Of a DNA stretch of 64,000 nt, positions 52,681 to 60,912 are shown one piece after another. The position numbers were made by a program, and so were the translations under genes. Position 1 is the stretch's first letter, and each line of letters opens with the position of its first letter. The notes beneath the pieces were generated by a model. It saw only the letters and a program-made list of their open reading frames with translations, was not told where the DNA came from and did no database searches. This stretch comes from an uncultured Mycoplasmatota bacterium. Its GTDB lineage: Bacteria > Bacillota_I > Bacilli_A > RF39 > UBA660. Where the stretch lies: NCBI GenBank assembly GCA_947302655.1, contig CAMYVW010000001.1, forward strand, positions 248,001 through 312,000. The letters run 5' to 3'.

Positions 52681-53403
52681 ATGAAGTTAGATGATTTAAT
52701 CAAGTATAAAGAAGAATTAGAAAATGAAGCAAAATATGTAGGAATTATAGATAATTATACTGGTCAGGCTTATGAATATGATGAACCTATTTCAAAATTT
52801 GATGATTCCGAATACACGGTATCAGAGATAGCAAACAAATGTGAAACAGATAGAGTAATTAAAGAATGTGAACAGCTATTAAAGACATCAACAGAATTAC
52901 TAGTAAATTATGGTATTCCTTTTGATAGAATAACGTTATCTACAAATCCAGGATTATTTTGTAAAAAAGCAGCTTATGAAGATTATGCGAGTGATGAACA
53001 TACAATATTTAAAAATGGAGTTAAAAAACATTTATATGGAAATATAATAAACAAATATATACCAGTTATTTTTCGCTTAGATTTAAACATAGTATTTGTA
53101 CCTAGCGAATATGTTGGTGGGAAAATCTTAGTATCAATTAATGATTATATTTGTGATCACAAATCAGATGAATGTGGCTTATACATTGAAGATTTTCGTA
53201 GATCTTGCAATGTTCATGGAATCATTGACATTGATGAGTTTGCTAAAAAATTAACTAAACTTGGATATGAATTTATTGATGGACTTGAAGCAATAGATGT
53301 AAATGCTCAGAATTATTTAACAAACTATTTTGAATCTGTTGATGATGATTGTGATTTCCCACTTTGGGTCTCTGCAGATTTTACAAGAAAAAGAACTAAA
53401 TAA
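52681..53403 (+). CDS. Protein of unknown function (240 aa)
   Basis: No signal peptide or membrane segment; acidic overall. Visible but undiagnostic features: an N-terminal helical part, five Cys scattered through the chain (including DYICDHKSDECGLY) and an acidic stretch near the C-terminus (FESVDDDCDFPLW). I do not recognise a family. AAAGGAG precedes the ATG at normal spacing, and a terminator shared with the opposing tRNA gene follows, so the gene is believable as an independent unit. Confidence 0.75.
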   Translation: MKLDDLIKYKEELENEAKYVGIIDNYTGQAYEYDEPISKFDDSEYTVSEIANKCETDRVIKECEQLLKTSTELLVNYGIPFDRITLSTNPGLFCKKAAYEDYASDEHTIFKNGVKKHLYGNIINKYIPVIFRLDLNIVFVPSEYVGGKILVSINDYICDHKSDECGLYIEDFRRSCNVHGIIDIDEFAKKLTKLGYEFIDGLEAIDVNAQNYLTNYFESVDDDCDFPLWVSADFTRKRTK

Positions 53404-53404
53404 C

Positions 53405-53436
53405 AAAAAAAGAACCTTTTAACTAGGTTCTTTTTT
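53405..53436. terminator. Bidirectional terminator (unknown gene / tRNA-Arg)
   Basis: AAAAAGAACC, loop, GGTTCTTTTT with A and T runs on both sides. It serves the plus-strand gene and the converging tRNA. Confidence 0.85.
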
Positions 53437-53450
53437 AGTGCATAAAAAAA

Positions 53451-53527
53451 TGGTGTCCCCGGAGTGATTCGAACACTCGACCGTACGCTTAGAAGGCGTA
53501 TGCTCTATCCAGCTGAGCTACGGAGAC
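53451..53527 (-). tRNA. tRNA-Arg (anticodon TCT)
   Basis: 77 bases on the minus strand with CCA encoded (53453-53451). Acceptor stem GTCTCCG/CGGGGAC, D-loop AGCTGGATAG, anticodon stem TACGC/GCGTA with loop CTTCTAA giving anticodon TCT, T-loop GTTCGAATC. It decodes AGA, the dominant Arg codon in this AT-rich window. Confidence 0.97.
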
Positions 53528-53541
53528 ATCAACTACTAATG

Positions 53542-53570
53542 ATTATATAACAAGTATAAGATTTTATCAA
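53542..53570 (-). promoter_or_regulatory. Promoter of tRNA-Arg
   Basis: On the minus strand TTGATA (53570-53565), 17 bases, TATAAT (53547-53542), 14 bases before the tRNA 5' end. Confidence 0.7.
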
Positions 53571-53583
53571 GATTTTTTGTATC

Positions 53584-53596
53584 GAGCATACGCCTT
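53584..53596. repeat. 13-base inverted copy of the tRNA-Arg anticodon arm
   Basis: GAGCATACGCCTT here equals the tRNA sense sequence at 53505-53493, but in opposite orientation. It sits between the gerM terminator and the tRNA promoter. Confidence 0.6.
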
Positions 53597-53599
53597 AAA

Positions 53600-53636
53600 G
53601 AAAAAATAATAAAACTAATTAATAGTTTTATTATTT
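53600..53636 (-). terminator. Terminator of gerM
   Basis: On the minus strand AATAAAACTA, loop, TAGTTTTATT followed by T residues. The stop codon of gerM lies in the stem. Confidence 0.75.
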
Positions 53637-54526
53637 ATTCTTACTGTGTCAACATTATACGTATCTTTAACAGAGTATGTTATTCCATACATAACTTCTT
53701 CATCAATTTCATTAAATCCATTAAATATTAAATTATTAAATTCAAGATTAATTTCATTTTCTAAAATTTCATAATTTTTAAGTTCAGTTCCTGCAATAAT
53801 ATATGTTGATAAATTATCATCAATATAATCTTTACCAGATAGTTCATTAATAATAACTTCTATTTTTTCTTTTTCACTATTAACTGTAAAAGTAATAGGA
53901 ATATAATAATTTGTATCATTATAGCTATTAATAAAGTAAGCTGTAACACTTTTTGTATCTTTAAAACTATTAATCATAGATTTATGATTAATACCTATAT
54001 CTCTTGTTAATACTTCAGGTAATACTTTGTTTATATTTGGTATTCTTATTAATGGCTCGCCATTAATAAGAATTTTAACTCTATTAATACCATCTATTTC
54101 AGTTAAAGTATATACAATAGATTCGATAATTTTTTCTTCATGTCCTTCATTATTTTTAAATAAATTATCATTAAAATCTATTGTAATAAGATCATTTTCT
54201 ATTTTTAAGCCATTTAGAGTTGTGCTATTTGATATATAAGATGTAAAACCCAGAGGTAAGTATTTGTTCTTATTAGAACCATTAATTAAAGCTTCAATTA
54301 ATTCTTTAGCAATATTTTCTTTACTTTCTTTATTGATATTAATATATGTTCTTGAAACATAATTATTTTTATCAATTAAATATATAGCTGAAGTTTTTGC
54401 TTTTTTATATATTGTTTTAGTAGGTACTTTAATTTCATTTTTAGGAAAGATATATATACTTACTAAAACAATTATAAGTGCAAAAGATGCCACAATAATT
54501 CTTCTAAATGATCCTTTTTTTAACAT
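53615..54526 (-). CDS. gerM: GerMN-domain protein (GerM-like)
   Basis: 303 residues. N-terminal membrane anchor (about 10-27, IIVASFALIIVLVSIYIF), then two GerMN domains. The first runs about 47-165, with the family layout of an ELIEALINGS helix, a YLPLGFTSYI turn and TEIDGINRVKILINGEPL; the second runs about 190-303, ending in VDTVRINNKTIN. GerM is needed for sporulation and germination in Bacillus and forms a ring with the SpoIIIA/SpoIIQ channel. Here it lies just downstream of gerE with spoIIIAH close by, matching that role. AGGTGAAA precedes the ATG. Confidence 0.85.
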   Translation of the reverse strand: MLKKGSFRRIIVASFALIIVLVSIYIFPKNEIKVPTKTIYKKAKTSAIYLIDKNNYVSRTYININKESKENIAKELIEALINGSNKNKYLPLGFTSYISNSTTLNGLKIENDLITIDFNDNLFKNNEGHEEKIIESIVYTLTEIDGINRVKILINGEPLIRIPNINKVLPEVLTRDIGINHKSMINSFKDTKSVTAYFINSYNDTNYYIPITFTVNSEKEKIEVIINELSGKDYIDDNLSTYIIAGTELKNYEILENEINLEFNNLIFNGFNEIDEEVMYGITYSVKDTYNVDTVRINNKTIN

Positions 54527-54585
54527 GTTTTCACCTATAAAAATAATATGAAATATATAAAAAAATATAACTATTTTATTTATAG

Positions 54586-54792
54586 TTATATTTTTACTTC
54601 ACCAATTTTAATAAGTTCAACTAAAGCTTGACTTCTTCCTTTAGAACCTAGTTTTTGTATTGTATTAGAAATATGATTTCTAACAGTTTTTTCACTAATA
54701 CCTAATTCTTTTGATATTTCTTTAGTGTTTTTATTTTTAACTAAAAGATTAAAGATTTCTTGTTCTCTTTTAGTTAGTATATGATTTTTCAT
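54586..54792 (-). CDS. gerE: Spore-specific transcription factor GerE
   Basis: 68 residues, essentially a single LuxR-type helix-turn-helix: LTKREQEIFNLLVKNKNTKE, then SKELGISEKTVRNHISN and QKLGSKGRSQALVELIKIGE. This follows Bacillus GerE (74 residues, same spacing and same TVRNHISN recognition helix) far more closely than other LuxR regulators. GerE acts late in the mother cell on coat genes. Gene order gerE then gerM on one strand repeats the gerE-ysmB-racE-gerM block of Bacillus without the two middle genes. AAAGGAAA lies upstream. Confidence 0.85.
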   Translation of the reverse strand: MKNHILTKREQEIFNLLVKNKNTKEISKELGISEKTVRNHISNTIQKLGSKGRSQALVELIKIGEVKI

Positions 54793-54864
54793 ACCTAGTT
54801 TCCTTTCATTTTATATATCCACTTACTTTTATAATATGAAAGAAAAAAAGGGTTGTGTAGGTTA

Positions 54865-55356
54865 CTAACCTTCAAACTTAACTGTAATATATTTATTTTC
54901 TTTAAATTTTTCTTGTACACTTTTTATAATTTTATTAGCGATCTCATTATTATGAACATCACTTGATATGGTTATACTAATTTGATTATCTCTTATTTTA
55001 ATAAAACTATCATAATCAAATTCTTTCTTTATTAACCTTGATAATTCTTCTTCTTTCGTTTTATAACTTGAAATCACCTCAAGTTCATCATAAGCATTAT
55101 TCTTTTCTTCTAAAGTTGCCTCATCATCAAGAAGTATATTTTGTAGTTCATCAATTTTTCCCATGGTAGATTCATCATCAGCAACTTTTAAAACGCTTAT
55201 ATTATTATCATCTGAAGAACTATTAGCTACATATGAGGAGCTGGATTGATATTTACCCATAGTTAAACTAGTTTGATCAGTTGAAAAATAGTAGATTCCT
55301 AAAACAATAATAAGTGAAAAAAGTGTAATAAACCATAAGCTTTGTTTATTTATCAT
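54865..55356 (-). CDS. spoIIIAH: SpoIIIAH-like sporulation protein
   Basis: 163 residues from the internal ATG at 55356, which has AAAGGAGGA at ideal spacing; the longer start at 55374 lies before that site. Layout: MINKQSLWFITLFSLIIVLGIYY is a membrane anchor, then a low-complexity Ser linker, a helical part (about 65-115) and a C-terminal ring-building (EscJ/PilO-like) domain. This matches SpoIIIAH, the mother-cell half of the SpoIIIAH-SpoIIQ channel. Unlike in Bacillus it is not at the end of a spoIIIA operon: the gene on its 5' side points away. Confidence 0.8.
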   Translation of the reverse strand: MINKQSLWFITLFSLIIVLGIYYFSTDQTSLTMGKYQSSSSYVANSSSDDNNISVLKVADDESTMGKIDELQNILLDDEATLEEKNNAYDELEVISSYKTKEEELSRLIKKEFDYDSFIKIRDNQISITISSDVHNNEIANKIIKSVQEKFKENKYITVKFEG

Positions 55357-55482
55357 ATAATCCTCCTTTATCATGATAATATATATGATTAATTGCGATA
55401 AATATGATTTATTTAAATAGACTTATTGTTTTATTAAGTATATTTTGATATATTTTATATATGTATAAGGAAGGCTAAAAAA

Positions 55483-56652
55483 ATGAAAAACAAACTTATT
55501 ATAACTTTATTTATTGTTATTTTATATTCAGTATTTTTCTTCGTGCCTATAAAAGAATTGTTAATAAGAAGAGGCACTATAAATTATTATAGATCTGATA
55601 ACTGGGAACTAGTTAGTAAATCTAACGATAAAATCTATGATAAAATCATGACTTTAGAAGCATTTATTAAAAATAGATACAATAATTATTTTCCTTTTTA
55701 TAATAAAATAAATAATTTATATTATAGCTCTATAATTAATGTAGATAAATTATATTTAAACGATATATATCTAAAAGATAATGCAGATAATGAAAGAATT
55801 TTTTATAGTGATGAAAATAATTTTTATTATGTTCTAAATAAATACTCTAAAAAAGAATTAGAGGACAGATTAGATAAAGAAGCATCATTTTATAATGAAA
55901 TAAATGATAAATATCCAAGTGTTAATTTAGCTTTATATATTCCACTTAGATATGAATCATTTAAGTTTAATAATATAAATTCGAATTATGATTTAGTTAA
56001 TGAGTTTATAAAAAAATTAAATTCAAATATTAAATATGACTTCTATAGTGTTAATAATTTAGAAGAATATAGTAAGTATTACTATAAAACAGATCACCAC
56101 TATAATTCAAACGGAGCCGAAATAGCATATAAAGATATTTTAAATATGTTTAATATTGATAACAAATTAGAAATATCTCATAAAGATGTTTATGAACCAT
56201 ATTATGGTTCTATGGCAAAAAGTACTTTACTTAAAAAAGTAAGTGATAAATTAACAGCTATAGATATTTCTAATAGTTTAGAAGTTAATATAGATGATGT
56301 TAATTTTAAACCACTTGAAAAGAAAGATAGAAAAGATCCTTTTTATGATTATTATGTTGGTTATTTTAATGGTATGTATGATGAAATCATTTATAAAAAT
56401 AATTCATCATTTAATAGAAATCTATTAATTATAGGTGATTCTTATTCATGGCAGGTAGATTACTTACTTGCAACAAACTTTGATAAAACTTTTGTTATAA
56501 ATACTAAATATGGTAAGTGGATAGATAATGATTTAGTATTAAAAGATTATATTAAAGAAAATAATATAACTCATATATTATTCTTTAGAGAAGCAAAAAA
56601 CCTAATATTTGATGCTGATAATTTAAAAGTAGATAAGAAGGTGATTAGGTAA
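55483..56652 (+). CDS. DHHW/AlgJ-AlgX-like SGNH-type membrane protein
   Basis: 389 residues. One N-terminal membrane segment (about 5-22), then an extracytoplasmic domain with LKDNADNERIFY, KTDHHYNSNGAEIAY near residue 203 and LIIGDSYSWQVDYLL near 317. GDS with the distant Asp-His pair is the SGNH hydrolase/acyltransferase layout of AlgJ, AlgX and the DHHW family. The next gene, overlapping by one base, is its usual partner: an MBOAT transferase. Together they would O-acylate a surface polymer; which one cannot be read from sequence. Confidence 0.82.
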   Translation: MKNKLIITLFIVILYSVFFFVPIKELLIRRGTINYYRSDNWELVSKSNDKIYDKIMTLEAFIKNRYNNYFPFYNKINNLYYSSIINVDKLYLNDIYLKDNADNERIFYSDENNFYYVLNKYSKKELEDRLDKEASFYNEINDKYPSVNLALYIPLRYESFKFNNINSNYDLVNEFIKKLNSNIKYDFYSVNNLEEYSKYYYKTDHHYNSNGAEIAYKDILNMFNIDNKLEISHKDVYEPYYGSMAKSTLLKKVSDKLTAIDISNSLEVNIDDVNFKPLEKKDRKDPFYDYYVGYFNGMYDEIIYKNNSSFNRNLLIIGDSYSWQVDYLLATNFDKTFVINTKYGKWIDNDLVLKDYIKENNITHILFFREAKNLIFDADNLKVDKKVIR

Positions 56653-58004
56653 TGGTATTCTCATCAGTTATATTCTTATTTGCATTTTTACCACTATTCT
56701 TATTTTGTTATTTTGTACCTAAAAATATCAAAGTAAAGAATGTAGTACTTTTATTATTTTCTCTAGCATTTTATGCTTGGGGAGAACCATATTATTTTTT
56801 CTTAATGCTTTTTATGATAATTGTTAATTACAAATTAACAATTAAGATGGAAGAAAAGGAAAGTAAGAAAATATTTATTTTTTTGGTAATATTTAATTTG
56901 CTTTCTTTATTTTCATTTAAATATTTAAACTTTTGTATATCTAATTTAAATAATGTATTTAATTTAAGTATTAAAAGCTTAAATTTATCTTTACCTATAG
57001 GTATTTCATTTTATACATTTCAAGTATTATCATATGTTATTGATGTCTATAATAAAAAGGTAAAAGCACAAAAAAGTTTTATTAATCTTGCTTGTTATGT
57101 AAGTGCTTTTCCTCAGCTTATAGCAGGACCTATAGTAAGATACACTGATATTGAAAAGGAAATTACTAATAGAAAAACTACATCAGATGACTTTGCTGAC
57201 GGAATTAGAAGATTTATTACTGGTTTATCAAAGAAAGTATTAATTGCTAACAATGTATCATATGTATGTGATTCTATCTTTGCTCTAGGTGCACCAACTG
57301 TTGGTTTTATTGGTATACTAATAGCAATAGTATCATATACAATGCAAATCTATTTTGATTTTTCAGGATATTCTGATATGGCAATAGGCCTTGGAAGAAT
57401 GTGTGGTTTCCATTATAATGAAAACTTTAATCATCCATATATTTCTAAATCAGTTACAGAGTTTTGGAGAAGATGGCACATATCACTATCGTCATTTTTT
57501 AAAGACTATGTTTATATTCCCCTTGGAGGAAATAGGAAAGGTACATTTAAACACATTAGAAATATTTTAATTGTATGGGCTTTAACTGGACTATGGCATG
57601 GTGATTCATGGAACTTTATTTTATGGGGATTATATTATGGAGTTATTTTAATAATAGAGAAGTATTTATTTAAAAAAAGAAAAATATCATCACATATCTA
57701 TACAATGGTTATTGTTATGATTGGCTGGCTTATTTTTAGACAAACAAATATGAGTGACTTAATTACTTCATTTAAAGGTTTATTTGGCTGTTATGGTTTA
57801 GGAAGTATAAGAAGTTTATATTATCTAGGGATATTTTCATCAAGATATATTATTGCTTTTATCTTTGCTATTATCTTATCAACAAATTTAATAAAATTTA
57901 AAGATAGTATTAGTAAGGATGTACTTTTAATTATATTATTTATAATTTCAATAATATTTGTTGTTGTAAGTAGTTATAATCCCTTTATTTATTTTAGATT
58001 TTAA
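56652..58004 (+). CDS. MBOAT family O-acyltransferase (AlgI/PatA/DltB-like)
   Basis: 450 residues, about ten membrane segments. N-terminus VFSSVIFLFAFLPLFLFCYF; the family block FWRRWHISLSSFFKDYVYIP (about 271-290) and the catalytic His in TGLWHGDSWNFILWGLYYG (His316). It moves an acyl group (usually acetyl) across the membrane for the SGNH partner encoded by the overlapping upstream gene (TAATG). No polysaccharide synthesis genes are in the window, so peptidoglycan or a remote-encoded polymer is the likely target. A terminator follows. Confidence 0.93.
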   Translation: MVFSSVIFLFAFLPLFLFCYFVPKNIKVKNVVLLLFSLAFYAWGEPYYFFLMLFMIIVNYKLTIKMEEKESKKIFIFLVIFNLLSLFSFKYLNFCISNLNNVFNLSIKSLNLSLPIGISFYTFQVLSYVIDVYNKKVKAQKSFINLACYVSAFPQLIAGPIVRYTDIEKEITNRKTTSDDFADGIRRFITGLSKKVLIANNVSYVCDSIFALGAPTVGFIGILIAIVSYTMQIYFDFSGYSDMAIGLGRMCGFHYNENFNHPYISKSVTEFWRRWHISLSSFFKDYVYIPLGGNRKGTFKHIRNILIVWALTGLWHGDSWNFILWGLYYGVILIIEKYLFKKRKISSHIYTMVIVMIGWLIFRQTNMSDLITSFKGLFGCYGLGSIRSLYYLGIFSSRYIIAFIFAIILSTNLIKFKDSISKDVLLIILFIISIIFVVVSSYNPFIYFRF

Positions 58005-58026
58005 AAGGAAGCTTTGCTTCCTTTTT
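58003..58026 (+). terminator. Terminator of the acyltransferase operon
   Basis: AAAAGGAAGC, loop TTT, GCTTCCTTTT plus T. Confidence 0.9.
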
Positions 58027-58106
58027 TAATTTTCTAAAAAAATTTGAAAATAAAAAAGGAAATGAAGAATTTTTCGGAAAAGTATATTAGTGAAGGGAGA
58101 ATAATA

Positions 58107-60155
58107 ATGCATAAGAAAGTTTTCGTAGTAAAACAGCATGACATCACTGACTGTGCACCAGCATGTTTATTGTCAATTATTAGCTTTTATGGTGGATACG
58201 TTCCTATTGAGATTATTAGACTTAAATGTGAAACTAATCATAACGGAACCTCTGCTTACAATTTAATTGAAGCCGCAAGAGAACTTAATTTTAAAGCTGA
58301 AGCTTTAAGGTGTAAGAGTTATCAGGATTTAATTGAAAAGAATAGTTATCCATGTATAGTTCATCTAAAACTAAAAAACAATCTTAATCACTTCGCAGTC
58401 TTATACTTTATATGTGATAAATATGCAATTTTAATGGATCCTGCAGTTGGTAAGGTTAAGATGAGCATTAATGAGTTTAAAGATATATTTACTAATGTCA
58501 CTATATTATTACAACCTCAATCAACCTTAATCAAATTTGAAAAACCAAATACAATTAAACAAGTAATATCCTCATTTTATCTTACCAATAAAAAAATAAC
58601 TCTAAAATTACTATTATTAAGTTTTTTCTTAGTATTAGTTTCCTTATCAATTAGTTATTTTATTAAATGTGGTTCTCTTGCATTATCAGGGGATTATGGT
58701 TTGCCTATATTATTCTATATCATGTTTATTTTTTTTATTGCATACATATTAAAAAATGTAATCGACTATAAAAAGAATGAATTAATAATATATGCCAATA
58801 AAAACATCAGCGCTGATTTATACGAAAAGTTTTCCCATCAATTATTTATTCTTCCTTTAAATTTTATTAAATCGAAAACTAGTGGTGAAATAATTAGCCG
58901 TTTTAGTGAGCTTTCACAAATAAACAAAATGATTCCTGAAATTATTGTAACTATAAGTTTAGATTTAATAATGGCATTATGGGCACTTATATTTTCTTGC
59001 TTTATTTCGACATATTTATCATTATTAAGTGTTGTTTTAATGCTTATATATTTTATTATATCTTTTGCATTTAAAAATCCGACATTGCAAAAAATTAATA
59101 AAAATATCACATTATCAAGTGAATTTAATACATGCATTATTGATAATGTAAATTCAATTATTAGCACTAAATATACTAATAATGAAGAAAATATGGAAAA
59201 AAGATTAGAAAGAAGTGGAACCAGTTATCTACTTAATAATATGAACCTTGAGACATTTTTTAACAAATTAAATGCTTTAAAAAACGTTTTATATGATCTT
59301 GGAAGATGGTTAATATTATCAATTGGTTTATATTTATGTTTTAAAAGAAAATTAAATGTAATTGATCTATTTACTTTTGAAATAATTATTAACTATTTCT
59401 TTGAATCAATTAAAGATATGGTAGGTATGCTGCCAAGCATCTGCTACTTTAAAACATCGTTATTTAAATTAAATGAGTTTTCAATAATAAAAGAGGAGAA
59501 TAATGAAGCATTTAATTTTAAAAATGGTGATATTAAAGTAGAAAATTTATCATTTTCTTATGACAATAATAATTTTATATTAAAAGATATTAATATTTTT
59601 ATTAAGGAAAATGAAAAGATCTTACTTCAAGGTTGTTCAGGTTCTGGTAAAAGTACTTTCTGTCAGATTTTAAGTAAACAACTAAACTATAAAGAGGGAA
59701 GTGTAACCATAGGAGGCGTAGATATTAATGATATTAAATCTAATGATTTTCGAAAAAATATTACCTATATAGGTCAGAAAGATTCATTAATTGTTGATAC
59801 TATTTTAAAAAATATAATTTATGAAAGGAATATTAATGATAAAAATCTTGAAGATATATGTAAAATTTGTGAGATTGATAAAATAATAAAAAACAAGATT
59901 AATCGTTATAATGAGATTGTTAATGAATCTTCGATAAATATATCAGGTGGTGAAAAACAAAGAATAATTTTGGCAAGAGGACTTATTAATCCTGGCCAAA
60001 TCATAATACTTGATGAGGCGTTAAGTGAAGTTAATAAAGATATGGAAGAAAGAATAATAAATAAAGTATTTAAATATTTTAAAGATAGAACAATAATCTA
60101 TGTTTCACACAAAGACTATAAAAATATTTTTAAGAAAAGGATATTAATTAGTTAA
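58107..60155 (+). CDS. Peptidase-containing ABC transporter (C39) for double-glycine peptides
   Basis: 682 residues from ATG 58107, with GAAGGGAG upstream; the in-frame ATG 58044 lacks a ribosome site. The N-terminal C39 protease has Cys16 (DITDCAPAC), His95 (LNHFAVL) and Asp111 (MDPAVG). Six membrane segments follow (about 160-450), then an ATPase with Walker A GCSGSGKST near 510, signature ISGGEKQRIIL, Walker B IIILDEALS and switch His in YVSHKD. Such proteins cut leaders after GG and export the peptide. The next genes are a small membrane protein and two GG-leader peptides, its evident substrates. Confidence 0.95.
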   Translation: MHKKVFVVKQHDITDCAPACLLSIISFYGGYVPIEIIRLKCETNHNGTSAYNLIEAARELNFKAEALRCKSYQDLIEKNSYPCIVHLKLKNNLNHFAVLYFICDKYAILMDPAVGKVKMSINEFKDIFTNVTILLQPQSTLIKFEKPNTIKQVISSFYLTNKKITLKLLLLSFFLVLVSLSISYFIKCGSLALSGDYGLPILFYIMFIFFIAYILKNVIDYKKNELIIYANKNISADLYEKFSHQLFILPLNFIKSKTSGEIISRFSELSQINKMIPEIIVTISLDLIMALWALIFSCFISTYLSLLSVVLMLIYFIISFAFKNPTLQKINKNITLSSEFNTCIIDNVNSIISTKYTNNEENMEKRLERSGTSYLLNNMNLETFFNKLNALKNVLYDLGRWLILSIGLYLCFKRKLNVIDLFTFEIIINYFFESIKDMVGMLPSICYFKTSLFKLNEFSIIKEENNEAFNFKNGDIKVENLSFSYDNNNFILKDINIFIKENEKILLQGCSGSGKSTFCQILSKQLNYKEGSVTIGGVDINDIKSNDFRKNITYIGQKDSLIVDTILKNIIYERNINDKNLEDICKICEIDKIIKNKINRYNEIVNESSINISGGEKQRIILARGLINPGQIIILDEALSEVNKDMEERIINKVFKYFKDRTIIYVSHKDYKNIFKKRILIS

Positions 60156-60156
60156 A

Positions 60157-60537
60157 GTGATTGAAAACTATTTTGAATTAAAGTTTTATAAACATAAAAA
60201 TAATAAATATTTATTTTATATTCTGACTTTATTAATAACTTTCTTAGTTTTTCTATCTCGAATAAAAATCAACAAATATGTTAATTTCAAACTACTTAAA
60301 ATAAATAACATTTACTATATTAAGTGTGAAAATCATTGTAGTACTATCATGAATAGAAATACTATACAATTTGATAATCACAATTTAAAATACAAGTTTA
60401 AAAGTAAGATGGATAATCTATATGAAATTAATATATTAGATAAAAATGAAATTAATAATAACGCTGATATTAAAATCCCATTAAAAAAACAAAGTGTACA
60501 TAATGCACTATTTAATATTTTTAAGAGAAAGGAGTAA
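60157..60537 (+). CDS. Small membrane protein of the bacteriocin operon (mini membrane-fusion or immunity protein)
   Basis: 126 residues from GTG 60157, one base after the exporter stop, with no clear ribosome site, so probably translationally coupled. A short basic N-terminus (YFELKFYKHKNNKY), one membrane segment (about 19-36) and a beta-type outer part without coiled coil. The N-terminus resembles that of HlyD-type bacteriocin accessory proteins, but the chain is a quarter of their length. An immunity role is equally possible. No family recognised. Confidence 0.65.
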   Translation: MIENYFELKFYKHKNNKYLFYILTLLITFLVFLSRIKINKYVNFKLLKINNIYYIKCENHCSTIMNRNTIQFDNHNLKYKFKSKMDNLYEINILDKNEINNNADIKIPLKKQSVHNALFNIFKRKE

Positions 60538-60542
60538 TGAAA

Positions 60543-60689
60543 TTGGAAATATTAAAACAAGAAGAATTAAAAAATGTTATGGGAGGAGGTATCACTTTTA
60601 AGTTTATTATGGGACTAATAACTGCAGGGACATTCATTGTTGGGTTAGTTGATGGTTTCCTAAGACCTTTAAAGTGTAGAAACTACTAG
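60543..60689 (+). CDS. Double-glycine bacteriocin-type peptide precursor 1
   Basis: 48 residues from TTG 60543, with AAAGGAG 8 bases upstream; ATG 60537 overlaps the previous stop and is too close to that site. The leader EILKQEELKNVMGG has the classical LxxxELxxVxGG pattern. Cleavage after GG would release about 34 residues starting GITFKF, with a hydrophobic, Gly-rich core (MGLITAGTFIVGLVDGF) and a cationic end containing one Cys (KCRNY). It lies in the operon of a C39 exporter. Too short for standard ORF calling. Confidence 0.82.
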   Translation: MEILKQEELKNVMGGGITFKFIMGLITAGTFIVGLVDGFLRPLKCRNY

Positions 60690-60690
60690 T

Positions 60691-60846
60691 ATGAAACAAA
60701 ATGAATTAAAAAACATCTATGGTGGATCATTTAATTTTACAACAACATTCTTTAATTCAATATCAAGATATATAACTACAGTTAAAAGTGTAGCTGAATC
60801 TATTGGTAGCTCAATTAGAAGAATATTTAGTAAAAGATATTGCTAG
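60691..60846 (+). CDS. Double-glycine bacteriocin-type peptide precursor 2
   Basis: 51 residues, ATG one base after the stop of precursor 1, so coupled translation. Leader MKQNELKNIYGG, a shortened form of the precursor 1 leader. The mature part (about 39 residues, SFNFTT...) is cationic and amphipathic, Ser/Ile-rich, ending in RRIFSKRYC with a single terminal Cys. Two unlike peptides in tandem, each with one C-terminal Cys, suggest a two-peptide (class IIb-like) system; a disulfide between them is speculation. A terminator follows directly. Confidence 0.8.
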   Translation: MKQNELKNIYGGSFNFTTTFFNSISRYITTVKSVAESIGSSIRRIFSKRYC

Positions 60847-60851
60847 ATAGT

Positions 60852-60884
60852 AAAAGTTGATACAAATATGTATCAACTTTTTTA
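60852..60884 (+). terminator. Terminator of the bacteriocin operon
   Basis: AAAGTTGATAC, loop, GTATCAACTTT plus T run. Confidence 0.92.
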
Positions 60885-60912
60885 AGTTAGACAAATATAT
60901 TTTCGTATATGT

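Noticed and set aside
58838-59167. 109-codon minus-strand frame inside the exporter gene
   Set aside because: It falls in the membrane domain of an intact transporter. Hydrophobic codons read backwards give a spurious hydrophobic frame; no start signal.
60157-60537. Lantibiotic-type operon (LanM/LanB)
   Set aside because: No modification enzyme is present; the precursors have plain double-glycine leaders and few Cys/Ser-Thr pairs.
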